A stretch of 46,314 nucleotides of DNA from an uncultured Clostridia bacterium (GTDB lineage Bacteria; Bacillota; Clostridia; Oscillospirales; Acutalibacteraceae). Numbering within the stretch: position 1 is the first letter of the stretch; each line of letters begins with the position of its first letter. This document shows positions 1 to 10,304 of the stretch, piece after piece. Position numbers and translations under genes: made by a program. The notes under the pieces are model-generated. The model did not search any database, had not been told where the DNA came from, and saw only the letters and a list, made by a program, of their open reading frames with translations. The DNA is taken from assembly GCA_946500295.1 (NCBI GenBank), contig CAMMVF010000017.1, positions 1 to 46,314 of the forward strand, in the 5' to 3' direction.

Positions 1-209
1 GGAGTTTTAACAGGCAAAAGGTATTGGAAAGACAGTAAGTATAGAATGGCACAAAGCTATACGGGAGCGGTGCAGTCGTACGTAGGAGTTAAAAGGATTA
101 CTTTGTAATAAAAGGCAGGGGAGTTTTAACAGGCAAAAGGTATTGGAAAGACAGTAAGTATAGAATGGCACAAATTTATACGGGAGCGGTGCAGTCGCAC
201 GTGGGAAAT
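1..209 (+). repeat. Two tandem copies of a 119-bp unit upstream of rpsL
   Basis: Copy one starts at the first base of the window and copy two at 120, so the period is 119 bp. They are nearly identical from GGAGTTTTAACAGGC to the ACGT(A/G)GGA end, with a few substitutions (for example AGCTATAC against TTTATACG near the middle). The second halves carry the TGGCACA...GGTGCAG...ACGT core found elsewhere in the window in other intergenic gaps. Copy two ends about 8 bp before the -35 box of the rpsL promoter. No ORF is convincing here. Confidence 0.85.
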
Positions 210-216
210 AAAAATC

Positions 217-246
217 TTGACAAAATAGGGGATGGAAGTGTATAAT
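217..246 (+). promoter_or_regulatory. Promoter of the str operon (rpsL)
   Basis: TTGACA at 217-222 and TATAAT at 241-246, both perfect sigma-A boxes, are separated by 18 bp. The predicted transcript starts near 253 and reads into rpsL. Confidence 0.85.
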
Positions 247-253
247 TACAATT

Positions 254-302
254 CGTGGGACAATATATAATTGCGCCCGTTTACGGGTGATTTGTCCACG
301 TC
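254..302 (+). promoter_or_regulatory. Structured 5' leader of rpsL mRNA
   Basis: CGTGGGACAA at 254-263 can pair with TTGTCCACG at 292-300 with one bulged G, enclosing a second small hairpin CCCGT/ACGGG (276-287). A nested stem in the leader of a ribosomal protein operon could be an autoregulatory site. That role is inferred; only the pairing is seen. Confidence 0.4.
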
Positions 303-339
303 AAATATACATTGAATAAATTTTGAAAGGAGGAAGATT

Positions 340-759
340 ATGCCAACCTTTAACCAGCTGGTTCGCAAGGGTCGTGAGGTGTCTGAGAAGAAGGCCAAGG
401 CTCCCGCACTTTTGAAGGGATGGAACGCTAAAAAGCGCAAGGCTATTGACCAGAGCTCCCCACAAAAGAGAGGTGTCTGCACTGCTGTTAAGACAGCTAC
501 CCCGAAAAAGCCTAACTCAGCTCTTCGTAAGATTGCCAGAGTAAGACTTTCAAACGGTATCGAAGTCAGTTCCTACATCCCCGGCGTAGGCCACAACCTG
601 CAGGAGCACTCCGTAGTTTTAATCAGAGGCGGAAGAGTTAAGGACCTCCCTGGTGTGCGTTACCACATCATCAGAGGAACACTTGACGCTCAGGGCGTTG
701 CCAAGCGTATGCAGGCTCGCTCCAAGTATGGCGCAAAGCGTCCGAAGGCAGGTAAGTAA
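340..759 (+). CDS. rpsL: 30S ribosomal protein S12
   Basis: S12 sits at the decoding centre of the small subunit and is the target of streptomycin-resistance mutations. The 139-residue product has the family's usual length, starts [12 protein letters not shown] and carries the conserved [11 protein letters not shown] loop with the wild-type lysine where streptomycin-resistance changes normally occur. The ATG follows AGGAGGAAGATT at a good distance. It is the first gene of the str operon, followed by rpsG, fusA and tuf. Recognition is from sequence identity to a universally conserved family, so confidence is high. Confidence 0.98.
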   Translation: MPTFNQLVRKGREVSEKKAKAPALLKGWNAKKRKAIDQSSPQKRGVCTAVKTATPKKPNSALRKIARVRLSNGIEVSSYIPGVGHNLQEHSVVLIRGGRVKDLPGVRYHIIRGTLDAQGVAKRMQARSKYGAKRPKAGK

Positions 760-914
760 TAAGGAATTGGCAGCTGCCGTAGAGAGTTTAATTAAGTTAA
801 ACCAGTACAATACAATTGTGCTTTTATATATAGGAGCCTTTTGTATTGGCCAACGGGAGTTTGTCGCTTTCGAGTACCTATGATATCTCTTAATTTGTGA
901 AGGAGGGAAGTAAA
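760..914 (+). other. rpsL-rpsG intercistronic spacer with inverted repeat
   Basis: This 155-bp spacer holds no gene. CAATACAA at 808-815 is perfectly complementary to TTGTATTG at 841-848 and forms a hairpin with a large loop. In E. coli the S12-S7 spacer is the S7 autoregulatory site; an equivalent role here is only a possibility. Confidence 0.4.
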
Positions 915-1385
915 GTGCCAAGAAGAGGCTCTATAGCAAAACGTGATGTATTGCCCGATCCGCTTTACAACTCTAAGCTCGTTACCCGTCTTATCAACAA
1001 CATTATGTATGACGGTAAAAAGGGCGTAGCTCAGAAGATTGTTTACGGCGCATTTGACATCATTGCTGAAAAGACAGGAAAAGAGGCCCTTGAGGTCTTT
1101 GAGCAGGCTATGGAAAACGTAATGCCTGTTTTGGAGGTTAAGGCTCGCCGTGTCGGCGGCGCTACCTACCAGGTGCCTATGGAGGTTCGCCCCGAGAGAC
1201 GTCAGACACTCGGTCTTCGCTGGATTTCGACTTATTCGAGAGCCAGAAGCGAGAAGACTATGAAGGAGCGTCTCGCCGGTGAAATCCTCGACGCTGTCAA
1301 CGGTGCAGGCGGCGCAGCTAAGAAGCGCGACGATACACACAAGATGGCAGAGGCAAACAAAGCATTTGCACACTACAGATGGTAA
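915..1385 (+). CDS. rpsG: 30S ribosomal protein S7
   Basis: S7 nucleates assembly of the 16S rRNA 3' domain and lines the E site. The 156-residue product begins [19 protein letters not shown], the canonical N terminus, if the GTG at 915 is used. An in-frame GTG at 897 would add six residues, but it lies upstream of the AGGAGG ribosome site (901-906), so 915 is the real start. It is the second gene of the str operon and fusA follows after 18 bp. Confidence 0.97.
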   Translation: MPRRGSIAKRDVLPDPLYNSKLVTRLINNIMYDGKKGVAQKIVYGAFDIIAEKTGKEALEVFEQAMENVMPVLEVKARRVGGATYQVPMEVRPERRQTLGLRWISTYSRARSEKTMKERLAGEILDAVNGAGGAAKKRDDTHKMAEANKAFAHYRW

Positions 1386-1403
1386 TTATACAAGGAGGAT
1401 TTT

Positions 1404-3500
1404 ATGGGCAGACAGGTGTCTCTTGAACAAACGAGAAATATCGGCATCATGGCTCACATCGACGCCGGTAAGACAACCACTACAGAGCGTATCCTTTTTT
1501 ACACCGGTATCAACCATAAAATTGGTGAGGTTCATGATGGCGGCGCAACCATGGACTGGATGGTACAGGAGCAGGAGAGAGGCATTACAATCACCTCCGC
1601 TGCTACCACTTGCTTCTGGAAAGACAGCAAGGGCAAGGATGTAAGAATCAACATCATCGACACTCCGGGACACGTTGACTTCACAGTTGAAGTTGAGCGC
1701 TCGCTCAGAGTTCTCGACGGCTCCGTAACCGTACTTTGCGCTAAGGGCGGAGTTGAGCCGCAGTCTGAGACCGTATGGCGTCAGGCAGACAACTATGGTG
1801 TTCCGAGAATGGTTTATGTAAACAAAATGGACATCATGGGCGCGGATTTTTACCGTGTTGTGCAGATGATGAAGGACAGACTCAAGTGTAATGCAGTTCC
1901 GATTCAGCTCCCCATCGGCGCTGAGGACGACTTCAAGGGAATTATCGACCTCATCAAGATGAAGGCTGAGGTTTATTACGATGACCTCGGTAAGGACATG
2001 AGGGAAGAGGAAATCCCTGAGGATATGAAGGAGCTTGCACAGAAGTATCACGATGAGCTTATCGAGCACGTTGCAGAGCAGGACGAGGAGCTCATGGAGA
2101 AGTACTTCGCAGGCGAGGAGCTCACTGAGGATGAGATTAAAGCAACCATCAGAAAGAGCACAATCGCCAACACAATGGTACCGGTAACCTGCGGTACTTC
2201 ATACAGAAACAAGGGCGTTCAGAAGCTTCTGGATGCTATCGTAGATTATATGCCGGCGCCGACAGACGTTCCGGCTATCAAGGGCGTAGACCCCGAAACC
2301 GAGGAAGAGACAGTTCGTCATTCATCCGACAGCGAGCCGTTCTCCGCTTTGGCGTTTAAGATTGCCACAGACCCGTTCGTTGGTAAGCTGTGCTTCTTCA
2401 GAGTATATTCGGGTACAGTTACAGCCGGTTCTACCGTATATAACTCCACTAAGGACAATAACGAGAGAATCGGTCGTATCGTACAGATGCACGCAAACGA
2501 CAGAAAGGATATCGACACCTGCTACGCAGGCGACATCGCAGCTGCTATCGGATTGAAAAACACCACTACAGGCGATACGCTGTGCGATGAGAAAAACCCC
2601 GTTATCCTTGAGTCTATGGAGTTCCCCGAGCCTGTTATCAGGGTTGCAATCGAGCCCAAGACAAAGGCAGGTCAGGAGAAGATGGGCATTGCCCTTGCAA
2701 AGCTTGCCGAGGAGGATCCGACCTTCAAGGCATACACCGACGAGGAAACAGGCCAGACCATCATCGCCGGTATGGGTGAGCTTCACCTTGAGATTATCGT
2801 AGACAGACTTCTTCGTGAGTTCAAGGTAGAGGCCAACATCGGTAAGCCGCAGGTTGCTTACAAGGAGACAATCCGCAGAAACGCAGAAGTGGACAAGAAG
2901 TACGCCAGACAGTCAGGTGGTAAGGGTCAGTACGGTCACGTTAAGATCAGAGTTGAGCCGAACCCGGGCAAGGGCTACGAGTTTGTAAACTCCGTAGTCG
3001 GCGGCGCTATCCCGAAGGAGTACATCCCGGCAGTTGACCAGGGTATCCAGGGCGCTATGCTCAGCGGTGTGCTCGCAGGCTACAACGTAGTTGACGTAAA
3101 GGTAGAGCTTTATGATGGTTCTTACCACGAGGTTGACTCTTCAGAAATGGCGTTTAAGATTGCCGGTTCTATGGCGTTTAAAGAGGCTATGCAGAAGGCT
3201 GACCCCGTACTGCTCGAGCCTATCATGAAGGTTACTGTAATCGTACCTGAGGAGTACATGGGCGACGTTATCGGCGACCTCAACTCCCGCCGCGGTATGA
3301 TTCAGGGCATGGAGGCAGAAAACGGCGCACAGAGAATCAACGCTAACGTTCCGCTTTCCGAGATGTTCGGCTACGCTACAGATATGCGTTCCAAGACTCA
3401 GGGTAGAGGACAGTATGTAATGGAGCCCAGCCACTATGCTGAAGTGCCGAAGTCTGTTGGAGAGGCTATCATTACTTCTCGCAAGAAATCTGAGGCTTAA
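1404..3500 (+). CDS. fusA: Elongation factor G
   Basis: EF-G is the GTPase that drives tRNA-mRNA translocation and, with RRF, ribosome recycling. The 698-residue protein has normal length. The P-loop AHIDAGKTT lies at residues 17-25, followed by the DTPGHVDF switch II motif, the NKMD base-specificity motif, and the C-terminal domains with the GGKGQYGHV stretch of domain IV. The ATG is preceded by AAGGAGG. It is cotranscribed with rpsL and rpsG; tuf downstream has an additional promoter of its own. Nothing unusual was seen. Confidence 0.98.
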   Translation: MGRQVSLEQTRNIGIMAHIDAGKTTTTERILFYTGINHKIGEVHDGGATMDWMVQEQERGITITSAATTCFWKDSKGKDVRINIIDTPGHVDFTVEVERSLRVLDGSVTVLCAKGGVEPQSETVWRQADNYGVPRMVYVNKMDIMGADFYRVVQMMKDRLKCNAVPIQLPIGAEDDFKGIIDLIKMKAEVYYDDLGKDMREEEIPEDMKELAQKYHDELIEHVAEQDEELMEKYFAGEELTEDEIKATIRKSTIANTMVPVTCGTSYRNKGVQKLLDAIVDYMPAPTDVPAIKGVDPETEEETVRHSSDSEPFSALAFKIATDPFVGKLCFFRVYSGTVTAGSTVYNSTKDNNERIGRIVQMHANDRKDIDTCYAGDIAAAIGLKNTTTGDTLCDEKNPVILESMEFPEPVIRVAIEPKTKAGQEKMGIALAKLAEEDPTFKAYTDEETGQTIIAGMGELHLEIIVDRLLREFKVEANIGKPQVAYKETIRRNAEVDKKYARQSGGKGQYGHVKIRVEPNPGKGYEFVNSVVGGAIPKEYIPAVDQGIQGAMLSGVLAGYNVVDVKVELYDGSYHEVDSSEMAFKIAGSMAFKEAMQKADPVLLEPIMKVTVIVPEEYMGDVIGDLNSRRGMIQGMEAENGAQRINANVPLSEMFGYATDMRSKTQGRGQYVMEPSHYAEVPKSVGEAIITSRKKSEA

Positions 3501-3514
3501 TTTATAAAATACTA

Positions 3515-3543
3515 TTGCAATTTTCAAAATAAATTGCTACAAT
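3515..3543 (+). promoter_or_regulatory. Internal promoter for tuf
   Basis: TTGCAA at 3515-3520 and TACAAT at 3538-3543 have a 17-bp spacer in the fusA-tuf gap. It would allow extra EF-Tu synthesis over the rest of the operon. Confidence 0.65.
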
Positions 3544-3589
3544 AGCCTTACGGGCATAATTCCAATATATATCAAGGGAGGATATTCCA

Positions 3590-4792
3590 ATGGCAAAGGA
3601 AAAATTTGAAAGAAATAAACCACATATTAACATTGGTACAATCGGCCACGTTGACCACGGTAAGACAACTCTTACAGCTGCTATCACAAAGGTATTGAAC
3701 CTCGAGGGTAAGGCTGCATTTGAGGACTACGCTAACATTGATAAGGCTCCTGAGGAGAGAGAGCGTGGTATTACAATCAACACAGCTCACGTTGAGTACG
3801 AGACAGACAAGCGTCACTACGCTCACGTTGACTGCCCGGGTCACGCCGACTATGTAAAGAACATGATCACCGGTGCTGCTCAGATGGACGGCGCTATCCT
3901 CGTTGTATCAGCTGCTGACGGCCCGATGCCCCAGACAAGAGAGCACATCCTTCTTTCAAGACAGGTTGGCGTTCCCTACATCGTAGTATTCATGAACAAG
4001 ACCGACCAGGTTGACGACGAAGAGCTTCTCGACCTCGTAGAGATGGAGATTCGTGAGCTCCTCGACGAGTACGAGTTCCCGGGCGACGATACACCGATCA
4101 TCCGCGGCTCTGCTTACCTCGCACTCAACAGCTCATCAACAGATCCTTCTGCTCCTGAGTATGCTTGCATCCACGAGCTCATGGCTGCTGTTGACGAGTA
4201 TATCCCGACTCCGGAGCGTAAGGCTGACCAGCCGTTCCTTATGCCTGTTGAGGACGTATTCACAATCACAGGTCGTGGTACTGTTGCTACAGGCCGTGTT
4301 GAGAGAGGCGTAATCAAGGTAAACGAAGAGGTTGAGATCGTTGGTCTTACCGATGAGAAGAGAAAGGTTGTTGTAACCGGACTCGAGATGTTCAGAAAGA
4401 CTCTTGACTATGCTGAGGCAGGAGATAACGTAGGTGCTCTTCTCCGTGGCGTTCAGAGAACAGAGATCGAGAGAGGCCAGGTTCTTGCTCAGCCGGGTAC
4501 AATTCACCCGCACACAAAGTTCCACGGTCAGGTTTACGTTCTTACTAAGGACGAGGGCGGCCGTCACACTCCGTTCTTCAACAACTATCGTCCGCAGTTC
4601 TATTTCAGAACAACTGACGTTACAGGCGTTATCTCTCTTCCTGAGGGAACAGAGATGTGCATGCCCGGAGATAACGTAGAGATGGACGTTGAGCTTATCA
4701 CTCCTATCGCTATCGAGGAGGGTCTCCGCTTCGCTATCCGTGAGGGCGGCAGAACTGTAGGTTCAGGCGTTGTTACTGCTATCAACGAGTAA
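3590..4792 (+). CDS. tuf: Elongation factor Tu
   Basis: EF-Tu delivers aminoacyl-tRNA to the ribosomal A site as a GTP complex. The 400-residue product carries GHVDHGKT at residues 19-26, the RGITIN effector region, DCPGH and an NKTD motif (NKCD in many orthologues), then domains II and III. The start follows GGGAGGATATTCCA. It is the last gene of the str operon, ending 47 bp before a strong terminator. Codon use is biased like the other highly expressed genes here. Confidence 0.98.
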   Translation: MAKEKFERNKPHINIGTIGHVDHGKTTLTAAITKVLNLEGKAAFEDYANIDKAPEERERGITINTAHVEYETDKRHYAHVDCPGHADYVKNMITGAAQMDGAILVVSAADGPMPQTREHILLSRQVGVPYIVVFMNKTDQVDDEELLDLVEMEIRELLDEYEFPGDDTPIIRGSAYLALNSSSTDPSAPEYACIHELMAAVDEYIPTPERKADQPFLMPVEDVFTITGRGTVATGRVERGVIKVNEEVEIVGLTDEKRKVVVTGLEMFRKTLDYAEAGDNVGALLRGVQRTEIERGQVLAQPGTIHPHTKFHGQVYVLTKDEGGRHTPFFNNYRPQFYFRTTDVTGVISLPEGTEMCMPGDNVEMDVELITPIAIEEGLRFAIREGGRTVGSGVVTAINE

Positions 4793-4838
4793 TATAGTTA
4801 ATTTTTGTTGTTCCTTCAAATAATTAACGAGCTTATTT

Positions 4839-4869
4839 GGGCTTGGGTCATTTGACCCAAGCCCTTTTT
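4839..4869 (+). terminator. Rho-independent terminator after tuf
   Basis: A 12-bp perfect stem, GGGCTTGGGTCA (4839-4850) with TGACCCAAGCCC (4853-4864), is followed by TTTTT. It ends the str operon. Confidence 0.92.
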
Positions 4870-5164
4870 GCGCCTGTGCTTTTAGCACAGGCGCGGTGAT
4901 ATAGCGGCTGAGCCGCTGTGATATCACGCCAAGGCGTGGTGAAATATTCGCCTTCGGCGAATGTGATATCGCACTTCGTGCGGTTGTGGAAGCCGCAAGC
5001 GGCTTGGAAATAAAGTAGTTTGTGCGAGACCTAGAGTTAGTTCCCCGGGTTTCGCACAATTTTATAACGAGCAAAAGTAATGAAAAGACAGAGAGTTTAG
5101 ATTGGCACAGAGCTATACGAGCGCAGTTCAGTGAAACATAGGGTGAAAGCGGCATTTGCCGCCG
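4870..5164 (+). repeat. Composite hairpin-array repeat, copy after tuf
   Basis: A run of small hairpins (GCGCCTGTGC.../...GCACAGGCGC, GCGGC/GCCGC, ACGCC/GGCGT, TTCGCC/GGCGAA, GCAC/GTGC, GCCGC/GCGGC) is joined by GTGATAT or GTGAAATATT linkers. It is followed by a long hairpin TGTGCGAGACC/GGTTTCGCACA (5021-5058), the TTTTATAACGAGC stretch, and a tail with TTGGCACAGAGCTATACGAG and a terminal GCGGCATTTGCCGC hairpin. The same order recurs near 22.0, 28.4, 28.7 and 33.0 kb. Confidence 0.85.
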
Positions 5165-5380
5165 GCTTTGGAATTAAAGTAGTAATTGCGAGACTTTGGT
5201 TTTGTGCTCAAAATCAGCACAAGCTGAAAACGAGCATAGCTAAAAGGATTACTTTGTATAAAAAGGAAACAGAGTACCAACGTGAAAAAAGCAATGGAAG
5301 GACAGAGAGTTTAGATTGGCACAGATGTAAACTAGAGCAGAGCAGGCGCACGTAGGATGAAAGCGGCATTTGCCGCCTTC
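5165..5380 (+). repeat. Second, variant repeat copy before the DUF4364 gene
   Basis: A variant hairpin (TTGTGCT...AGCACAA) and a module GAAAACGAGCATAGCTAAAA-GGATTACTTTGTA lead into another TTGGCACAG...ACGTAGGATGAAAG tail and terminal GCGGCATTTGCCGCC hairpin. The same alternative leader module recurs near 24.4 kb and in part near position 85. The tail ends a few bases before the next promoter. Confidence 0.75.
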
Positions 5381-5384
5381 GCCG

Positions 5385-5413
5385 TTGCACTTACAGCGGT
5401 GGTATGATATAAT
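5385..5413 (+). promoter_or_regulatory. Promoter for the DUF4364 gene
   Basis: TTGCAC at 5385-5390 and TATAAT at 5408-5413 have a 17-bp spacer, directly after a repeat copy. Confidence 0.7.
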
Positions 5414-5446
5414 CTATTCAGCATATAGTGAAATTGGGGTGATAAA

Positions 5447-6040
5447 GTGGAAAACGACGCTCTCGATGCCGGTATAAGACCCGGTGGACTCAGAAGCAAG
5501 CAGGATATAAAAATTCTTATCTGTTATATTCTTGAAAAGTGTGCCGCCAGGCTTTCACGGCAGAGCCTTGAAAGAGCCTTGATAAATTCTCAGCTCGTGA
5601 ACTACTTTGAGGCCTCTGACTGTTTAAGCGATTTAATTAAACTTCATAATATCGAGCTGGACGGTGAAATCTGTCTGTTGACCGACTCGGGCAGGGAGAT
5701 AGCCCAAAGGCTTGAAGATGATTTACCTCCGTCTGTACGTCAGCGAGCGGTTGCAACTACGCTTGAGCTGTGCGAGACAGAGAGGAGGCTGCGTGAAAAC
5801 AAGGTAGAAATATCAAACAGCGGCAGCGGCTGTGAGGTCAGGTGCAGGGTGCTCGGCGACAAAACAGACGACCTGCTCAGTATAGTATTGAACGTAGCCG
5901 ACCGTGATCAGGCTAAGGTCATAGAGAAAAATTTTTTGAAGCGCCCCGAGCTGATATACAGCACGGTAATAGCCCTGCTTACGGGCAACCAGGACTTTGC
6001 CAAGGATGCACTCAAGGCGATGGAGGAGCCACAGCAGTGA
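5447..6040 (+). CDS. DUF4364 family protein
   Basis: The 197-residue cytoplasmic protein resembles the DUF4364 family of Clostridia. The N-terminal third reads like a winged-helix fold (KQDIKILICYILEKC..., then LVNYFEASDCLSDLIKLHNIEL), and the rest is an alpha/beta domain of unknown role. A regulatory DNA-binding function is plausible from the fold but unproven. The start is GTG at 5447 after a weak GGGGTGATAAA ribosome site. It is transcribed from its own promoter and followed after 83 bp by the NfeD and SPFH genes. Confidence 0.75.
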   Translation: MENDALDAGIRPGGLRSKQDIKILICYILEKCAARLSRQSLERALINSQLVNYFEASDCLSDLIKLHNIELDGEICLLTDSGREIAQRLEDDLPPSVRQRAVATTLELCETERRLRENKVEISNSGSGCEVRCRVLGDKTDDLLSIVLNVADRDQAKVIEKNFLKRPELIYSTVIALLTGNQDFAKDALKAMEEPQQ

Positions 6041-6090
6041 ATGGCGTCTTGAGGCGCAGTGAAATTTTCCCCTGCGGCGAAGATTTATAG
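6041..6090 (+). repeat. Degenerate hairpin-array remnant
   Basis: GGCGTCTTGAGGCGCAGTGA followed by AAATTTTCCCCTGCGGCGAA keeps the palindrome-linker pattern (short stem, then GTGAAAT) of the intact arrays, but with decayed stems. Confidence 0.45.
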
Positions 6091-6123
6091 TGTATGATTG
6101 CAATACTACGGGAGGTGAATTAA

Positions 6124-6582
6124 ATGGATTATATGCCCTTTATTTGGATTGGGATAGCTGTATTTGCCCTTATAATTGAAGCGGTTGGCACTCAGCTCAT
6201 CTCCGTCTGGTTCGCATTGGGAGCCTTTGCGGCGGCTTTGAGCTGTATCTTTACCGACAATGCGATTATTCAATTCGCCGTCTTTATAGTTGTGACGGTT
6301 GTATCTCTTATTTTAACTCGACCGCTTGTAAAGCGGTTTAAACGCAGGCAGAATGAGGTCAAGCTAAACCTTGATCGAGCCATAGGTCTTGAGGCAACGC
6401 TGACGCGTGACATTACACCCGACAGCGACGGCGAAGTCAAGGTGCTCGGCGATTACTGGACAGCCGTGAGCCGAAACGGTGAAGAGATGAAAAAGGGCAC
6501 AAGGGTTAAGGTGCTCGAAATCAGAGGGGCAAAGCTGGTGGTTGAGCGAGTGCACGCCGCAGCCGCAAATAAAAAAGATTAA
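6124..6582 (+). CDS. NfeD-like membrane protein
   Basis: The 152-residue protein has about three transmembrane helices in residues 3-70, then a soluble OB-fold-like beta domain (residues 85-150, ending in VLEIRGAKLVVERV), the pattern of short NfeD proteins. NfeD proteins partner with SPFH/stomatin proteins in membrane microdomains. Here the next gene is exactly such a protein, 22 bp away, so the pair is probably cotranscribed. The ATG follows GGGAGGTGAATTAA. The molecular function is not established. Confidence 0.85.
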   Translation: MDYMPFIWIGIAVFALIIEAVGTQLISVWFALGAFAAALSCIFTDNAIIQFAVFIVVTVVSLILTRPLVKRFKRRQNEVKLNLDRAIGLEATLTRDITPDSDGEVKVLGDYWTAVSRNGEEMKKGTRVKVLEIRGAKLVVERVHAAAANKKD

Positions 6583-6604
6583 TTTTTGAGAGGATGGTAA
6601 GAAC

Positions 6605-7510
6605 ATGACAGGCTTAATAATCTTAGCGATAGTATTGGTAATCATACTTTTAATAATAATTTGTAATATCAAGGTGGTTTCACAGTCAAATGCCTTTGTA
6701 ATCGAGCGGCTTGGAGCTTACTCCAATACATGGAGACAGGGACTGCATGTGAAAATCCCGATTCTGGACAGGATAGCTCAAAAGGTTTCGCTCAAGGAGC
6801 AGGTTGTTGACTTTCCGCCCCAGCCCGTTATCACTAAGGATAATGTCACAATGCAGATAGACACCGTTGTGTATTTTCAGATAACCGACCCGAAGCTCTA
6901 CGCCTACGGAGTTGAAAATCCTATATTTGCCATTGAAAACCTAACCGCCACTACTCTGAGAAATATCATAGGCGATTTGGAGCTTGACCACACTCTGACC
7001 TCTCGTGATGATATTAACGAGAGAATCCGTGTGATTCTGGACGAGGCTACCGACGCATGGGGAATAAAGGTAAAGCGAGTAGAGCTGAAAAACATTCTCC
7101 CGCCGCGTGAGATTCAGGAGGCGATGGAGAAGCAGATGAAGGCGGAGCGTGAGCGCCGTGCAAAGATTTTGGACGCAGAGGGCGAGAAAAAGAGCGTTAT
7201 CCTCATAGCCGAGGGCAAAAAGGAGAGCGCAATTTTGGAGGCTGACGCTATCAAGGAGGCAAAAATCCGTGAAGCTCAGGGTGAAGCCGAGGCTATACTC
7301 TCGGTACAAAAGGCGTATGCCGACTCGTTGAGAATGTTAAACGAAGCTTCCCCGAGTGAAGCTGTCATAGCTCTCAAGGGACTTGAGGCGTTTGAAAAGG
7401 CAGCTGACGGAAAATCGACAAAGATCATCATCCCCTCGGAAATCCAGTCTCTCGCAGGGCTTGCGGCTTCATTTAAGGAGATTATCAAGACCGACGACAT
7501 GGCGAAGTAA
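6605..7510 (+). CDS. SPFH/band 7 (stomatin-like) protein
   Basis: The 301-residue protein has one N-terminal membrane helix (residues 2-23). A band 7 domain follows (VVSQSNAFVIERLGAY..., then DNVTMQIDTVVYFQITDP). A long Ala/Glu/Lys-rich coiled coil comes next (about residues 175-235, KQMKAERERRAKILDAEGEK) and then a C-terminal oligomerisation region. Such proteins build ring-like scaffolds in the membrane and often control proteases. It resembles QmcA/stomatin more than HflK/C or flotillin. It is cotranscribed with the NfeD-like gene. Confidence 0.9.
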   Translation: MTGLIILAIVLVIILLIIICNIKVVSQSNAFVIERLGAYSNTWRQGLHVKIPILDRIAQKVSLKEQVVDFPPQPVITKDNVTMQIDTVVYFQITDPKLYAYGVENPIFAIENLTATTLRNIIGDLELDHTLTSRDDINERIRVILDEATDAWGIKVKRVELKNILPPREIQEAMEKQMKAERERRAKILDAEGEKKSVILIAEGKKESAILEADAIKEAKIREAQGEAEAILSVQKAYADSLRMLNEASPSEAVIALKGLEAFEKAADGKSTKIIIPSEIQSLAGLAASFKEIIKTDDMAK

Positions 7511-7534
7511 TGCGCATAAAACAGAAAATTTTAG

Positions 7535-7563
7535 TTGACACGACCATTAGTCAATGCTATAAT
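7535..7563 (+). promoter_or_regulatory. Promoter of rplU operon
   Basis: TTGACA at 7535-7540 and TATAAT at 7558-7563 have a 17-bp spacer. Confidence 0.85.
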
Positions 7564-7567
7564 GTTA

Positions 7568-7640
7568 TAGCCGCTTATTGTGGGCATCAAGTGAGCTGTG
7601 CTCCGCCCATTGGTAGCGAGTCTGAAATAAAGGAATGATA
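7568..7640 (+). ncRNA. Ribosomal protein L21 leader
   Basis: The 5' untranslated region has CCGCTTATTGTGGGCATCAA followed by GTGAGCTGTGCTCCGCCCAT, in which TGGGC pairs with GCCCA, and then GGTAGCGAGT. The layout and conserved words resemble the Firmicutes L21 leader RNA family, which lies upstream of rplU and is thought to mediate autoregulation. Assignment is by position and recognisable pattern; no covariance search was run. Confidence 0.6.
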
Positions 7641-7645
7641 GAAAA

Positions 7646-7954
7646 ATGTACGCAATTATTGAGACAGGCGGAAAGCAGTACAAGGTAGAAAACGGCGACG
7701 TTATCTATGTTGAGAAGCTTGCAGCCGAGGACGACTCAACCGTTGAGTTTAACTGTGTTGCCGTATCAGGCGACGACGGCTTGAAGCTCGGCGCACCCTA
7801 CGTTGAGGGCGCAAAGGTTACAGCCAAGGTTTTAAAGACAGGCAAGGGTAAGAAGATTACTGTATTCACCTACAAGCCGAAGAAGGGCGAGAAGAGAAAG
7901 ATGGGTCACCGTCAGCCCTACACTAAGGTTGAGATTCAGAGCATCGAAGCATAA
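7646..7954 (+). CDS. rplU: 50S ribosomal protein L21
   Basis: The 102-residue protein begins [18 protein letters not shown] and ends with KVEIQSIEA; the [20 protein letters not shown] stretch is the family signature for 23S rRNA contact. It has normal length. It is first in rplU-prp-rpmA, the gene order conserved across Firmicutes. An L21 leader-like structure precedes it. Confidence 0.97.
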   Translation: MYAIIETGGKQYKVENGDVIYVEKLAAEDDSTVEFNCVAVSGDDGLKLGAPYVEGAKVTAKVLKTGKGKKITVFTYKPKKGEKRKMGHRQPYTKVEIQSIEA

Positions 7955-7956
7955 GT

Positions 7957-8277
7957 ATGATTGATATAAGCTTGTATACAACCTCAAAGGGTCAGCTTTT
8001 GGGCTTCAGAATTAAGGGACATTCGGGGTATTCGGAGCAGGGCAGCGATATTGTCTGCGCGGCAGTCAGCTCAGCCGCCATAATGACGGCGAACACGATT
8101 ACCGAAATCCTCCATATCTCCTGTGAGCTTAACGCCGACGAGGGCGATATGATGCTTAGAATTATGCAAAGGGACGCGGCTGGCTGTCGGGATATACTCG
8201 AGGGCTTTAAGCTGCACCTGACTCAGCTCGAAGAGCAGTATTCAGAATATATTAAGGTAAACTATACGGAGGTGTAA
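7957..8277 (+). CDS. prp: Ribosomal-processing cysteine protease Prp
   Basis: Prp removes the N-terminal extension of ribosomal protein L27 in Firmicutes and is essential in S. aureus. The 106-residue protein has the catalytic pair His22 (KGHSGYS) and Cys34 ([10 protein letters not shown]), the positions known from the family. The start lies 2 bp after the rplU stop with no separate ribosome site, which suggests translational coupling. The rpmA gene just downstream encodes a matching substrate. Confidence 0.93.
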   Translation: MIDISLYTTSKGQLLGFRIKGHSGYSEQGSDIVCAAVSSAAIMTANTITEILHISCELNADEGDMMLRIMQRDAAGCRDILEGFKLHLTQLEEQYSEYIKVNYTEV

Positions 8278-8282
8278 CGATA

Positions 8283-8564
8283 ATGATTAAGGTCAATATT
8301 CAGCTGTTCGCACATAAAAAGGGAATGGGCTCTACTAAGAACGGACGTGACTCTGAGTCAAAGCGTCTCGGCGTAAAGCGTGCAGACGGTCAGTTCGTTT
8401 TGGCAGGCAACATCCTCGTTAAGCAGCGTGGAACACACATCCACCCCGGCAACAACGTAGGCCGTGGCGGCGACGATACCCTCTTTGCCAAGGTTGACGG
8501 CGTTGTCCGTTTTGAGCGTGTCGGTCGTGACCGCAAGAGAGTAAGCGTATATGCTGAGCAGTAA
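8283..8564 (+). CDS. rpmA: 50S ribosomal protein L27 with cleavable N terminus
   Basis: L27 reaches into the peptidyl-transferase centre with its N-terminal tail. This 93-residue protein starts [20 protein letters not shown]: residues 1-10 are the Firmicutes-type extension, and cleavage by Prp is expected after Ala10, exposing HKKG. The rest ([20 protein letters not shown], then GTHIHPG) is typical L27. ATG at 8283 follows the prp stop after 5 bp. A terminator follows the gene. Confidence 0.96.
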   Translation: MIKVNIQLFAHKKGMGSTKNGRDSESKRLGVKRADGQFVLAGNILVKQRGTHIHPGNNVGRGGDDTLFAKVDGVVRFERVGRDRKRVSVYAEQ

Positions 8565-8585
8565 TGCGGTGTGAATGAATATTTC

Positions 8586-8619
8586 GGAGGCGCTGGGAGT
8601 TTGGCGCCTCCTTTTTTTT
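8586..8619 (+). terminator. Terminator after rpmA
   Basis: GGAGGCGC (8586-8593) pairs with GCGCCTCC (8604-8611), followed by a run of eight T. Confidence 0.92.
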
Positions 8620-8638
8620 ACCCCGAAGGAGGACGGCA

Positions 8639-10295
<1,657 letters not shown>

Positions 10296-10304
10296 GGTGA
10301 AGAT

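Noticed and set aside
2322-2786. Minus-strand open frame inside fusA
   Set aside because: A shadow of a strongly biased gene. The same applies to the frames within tuf, spfh, obg and the ABC genes.
4870-5015. Hairpin arrays as CRISPR
   Set aside because: The constant parts are only 8-11 nt and the variable parts are self-complementary, with irregular spacing and no cas genes in the window.
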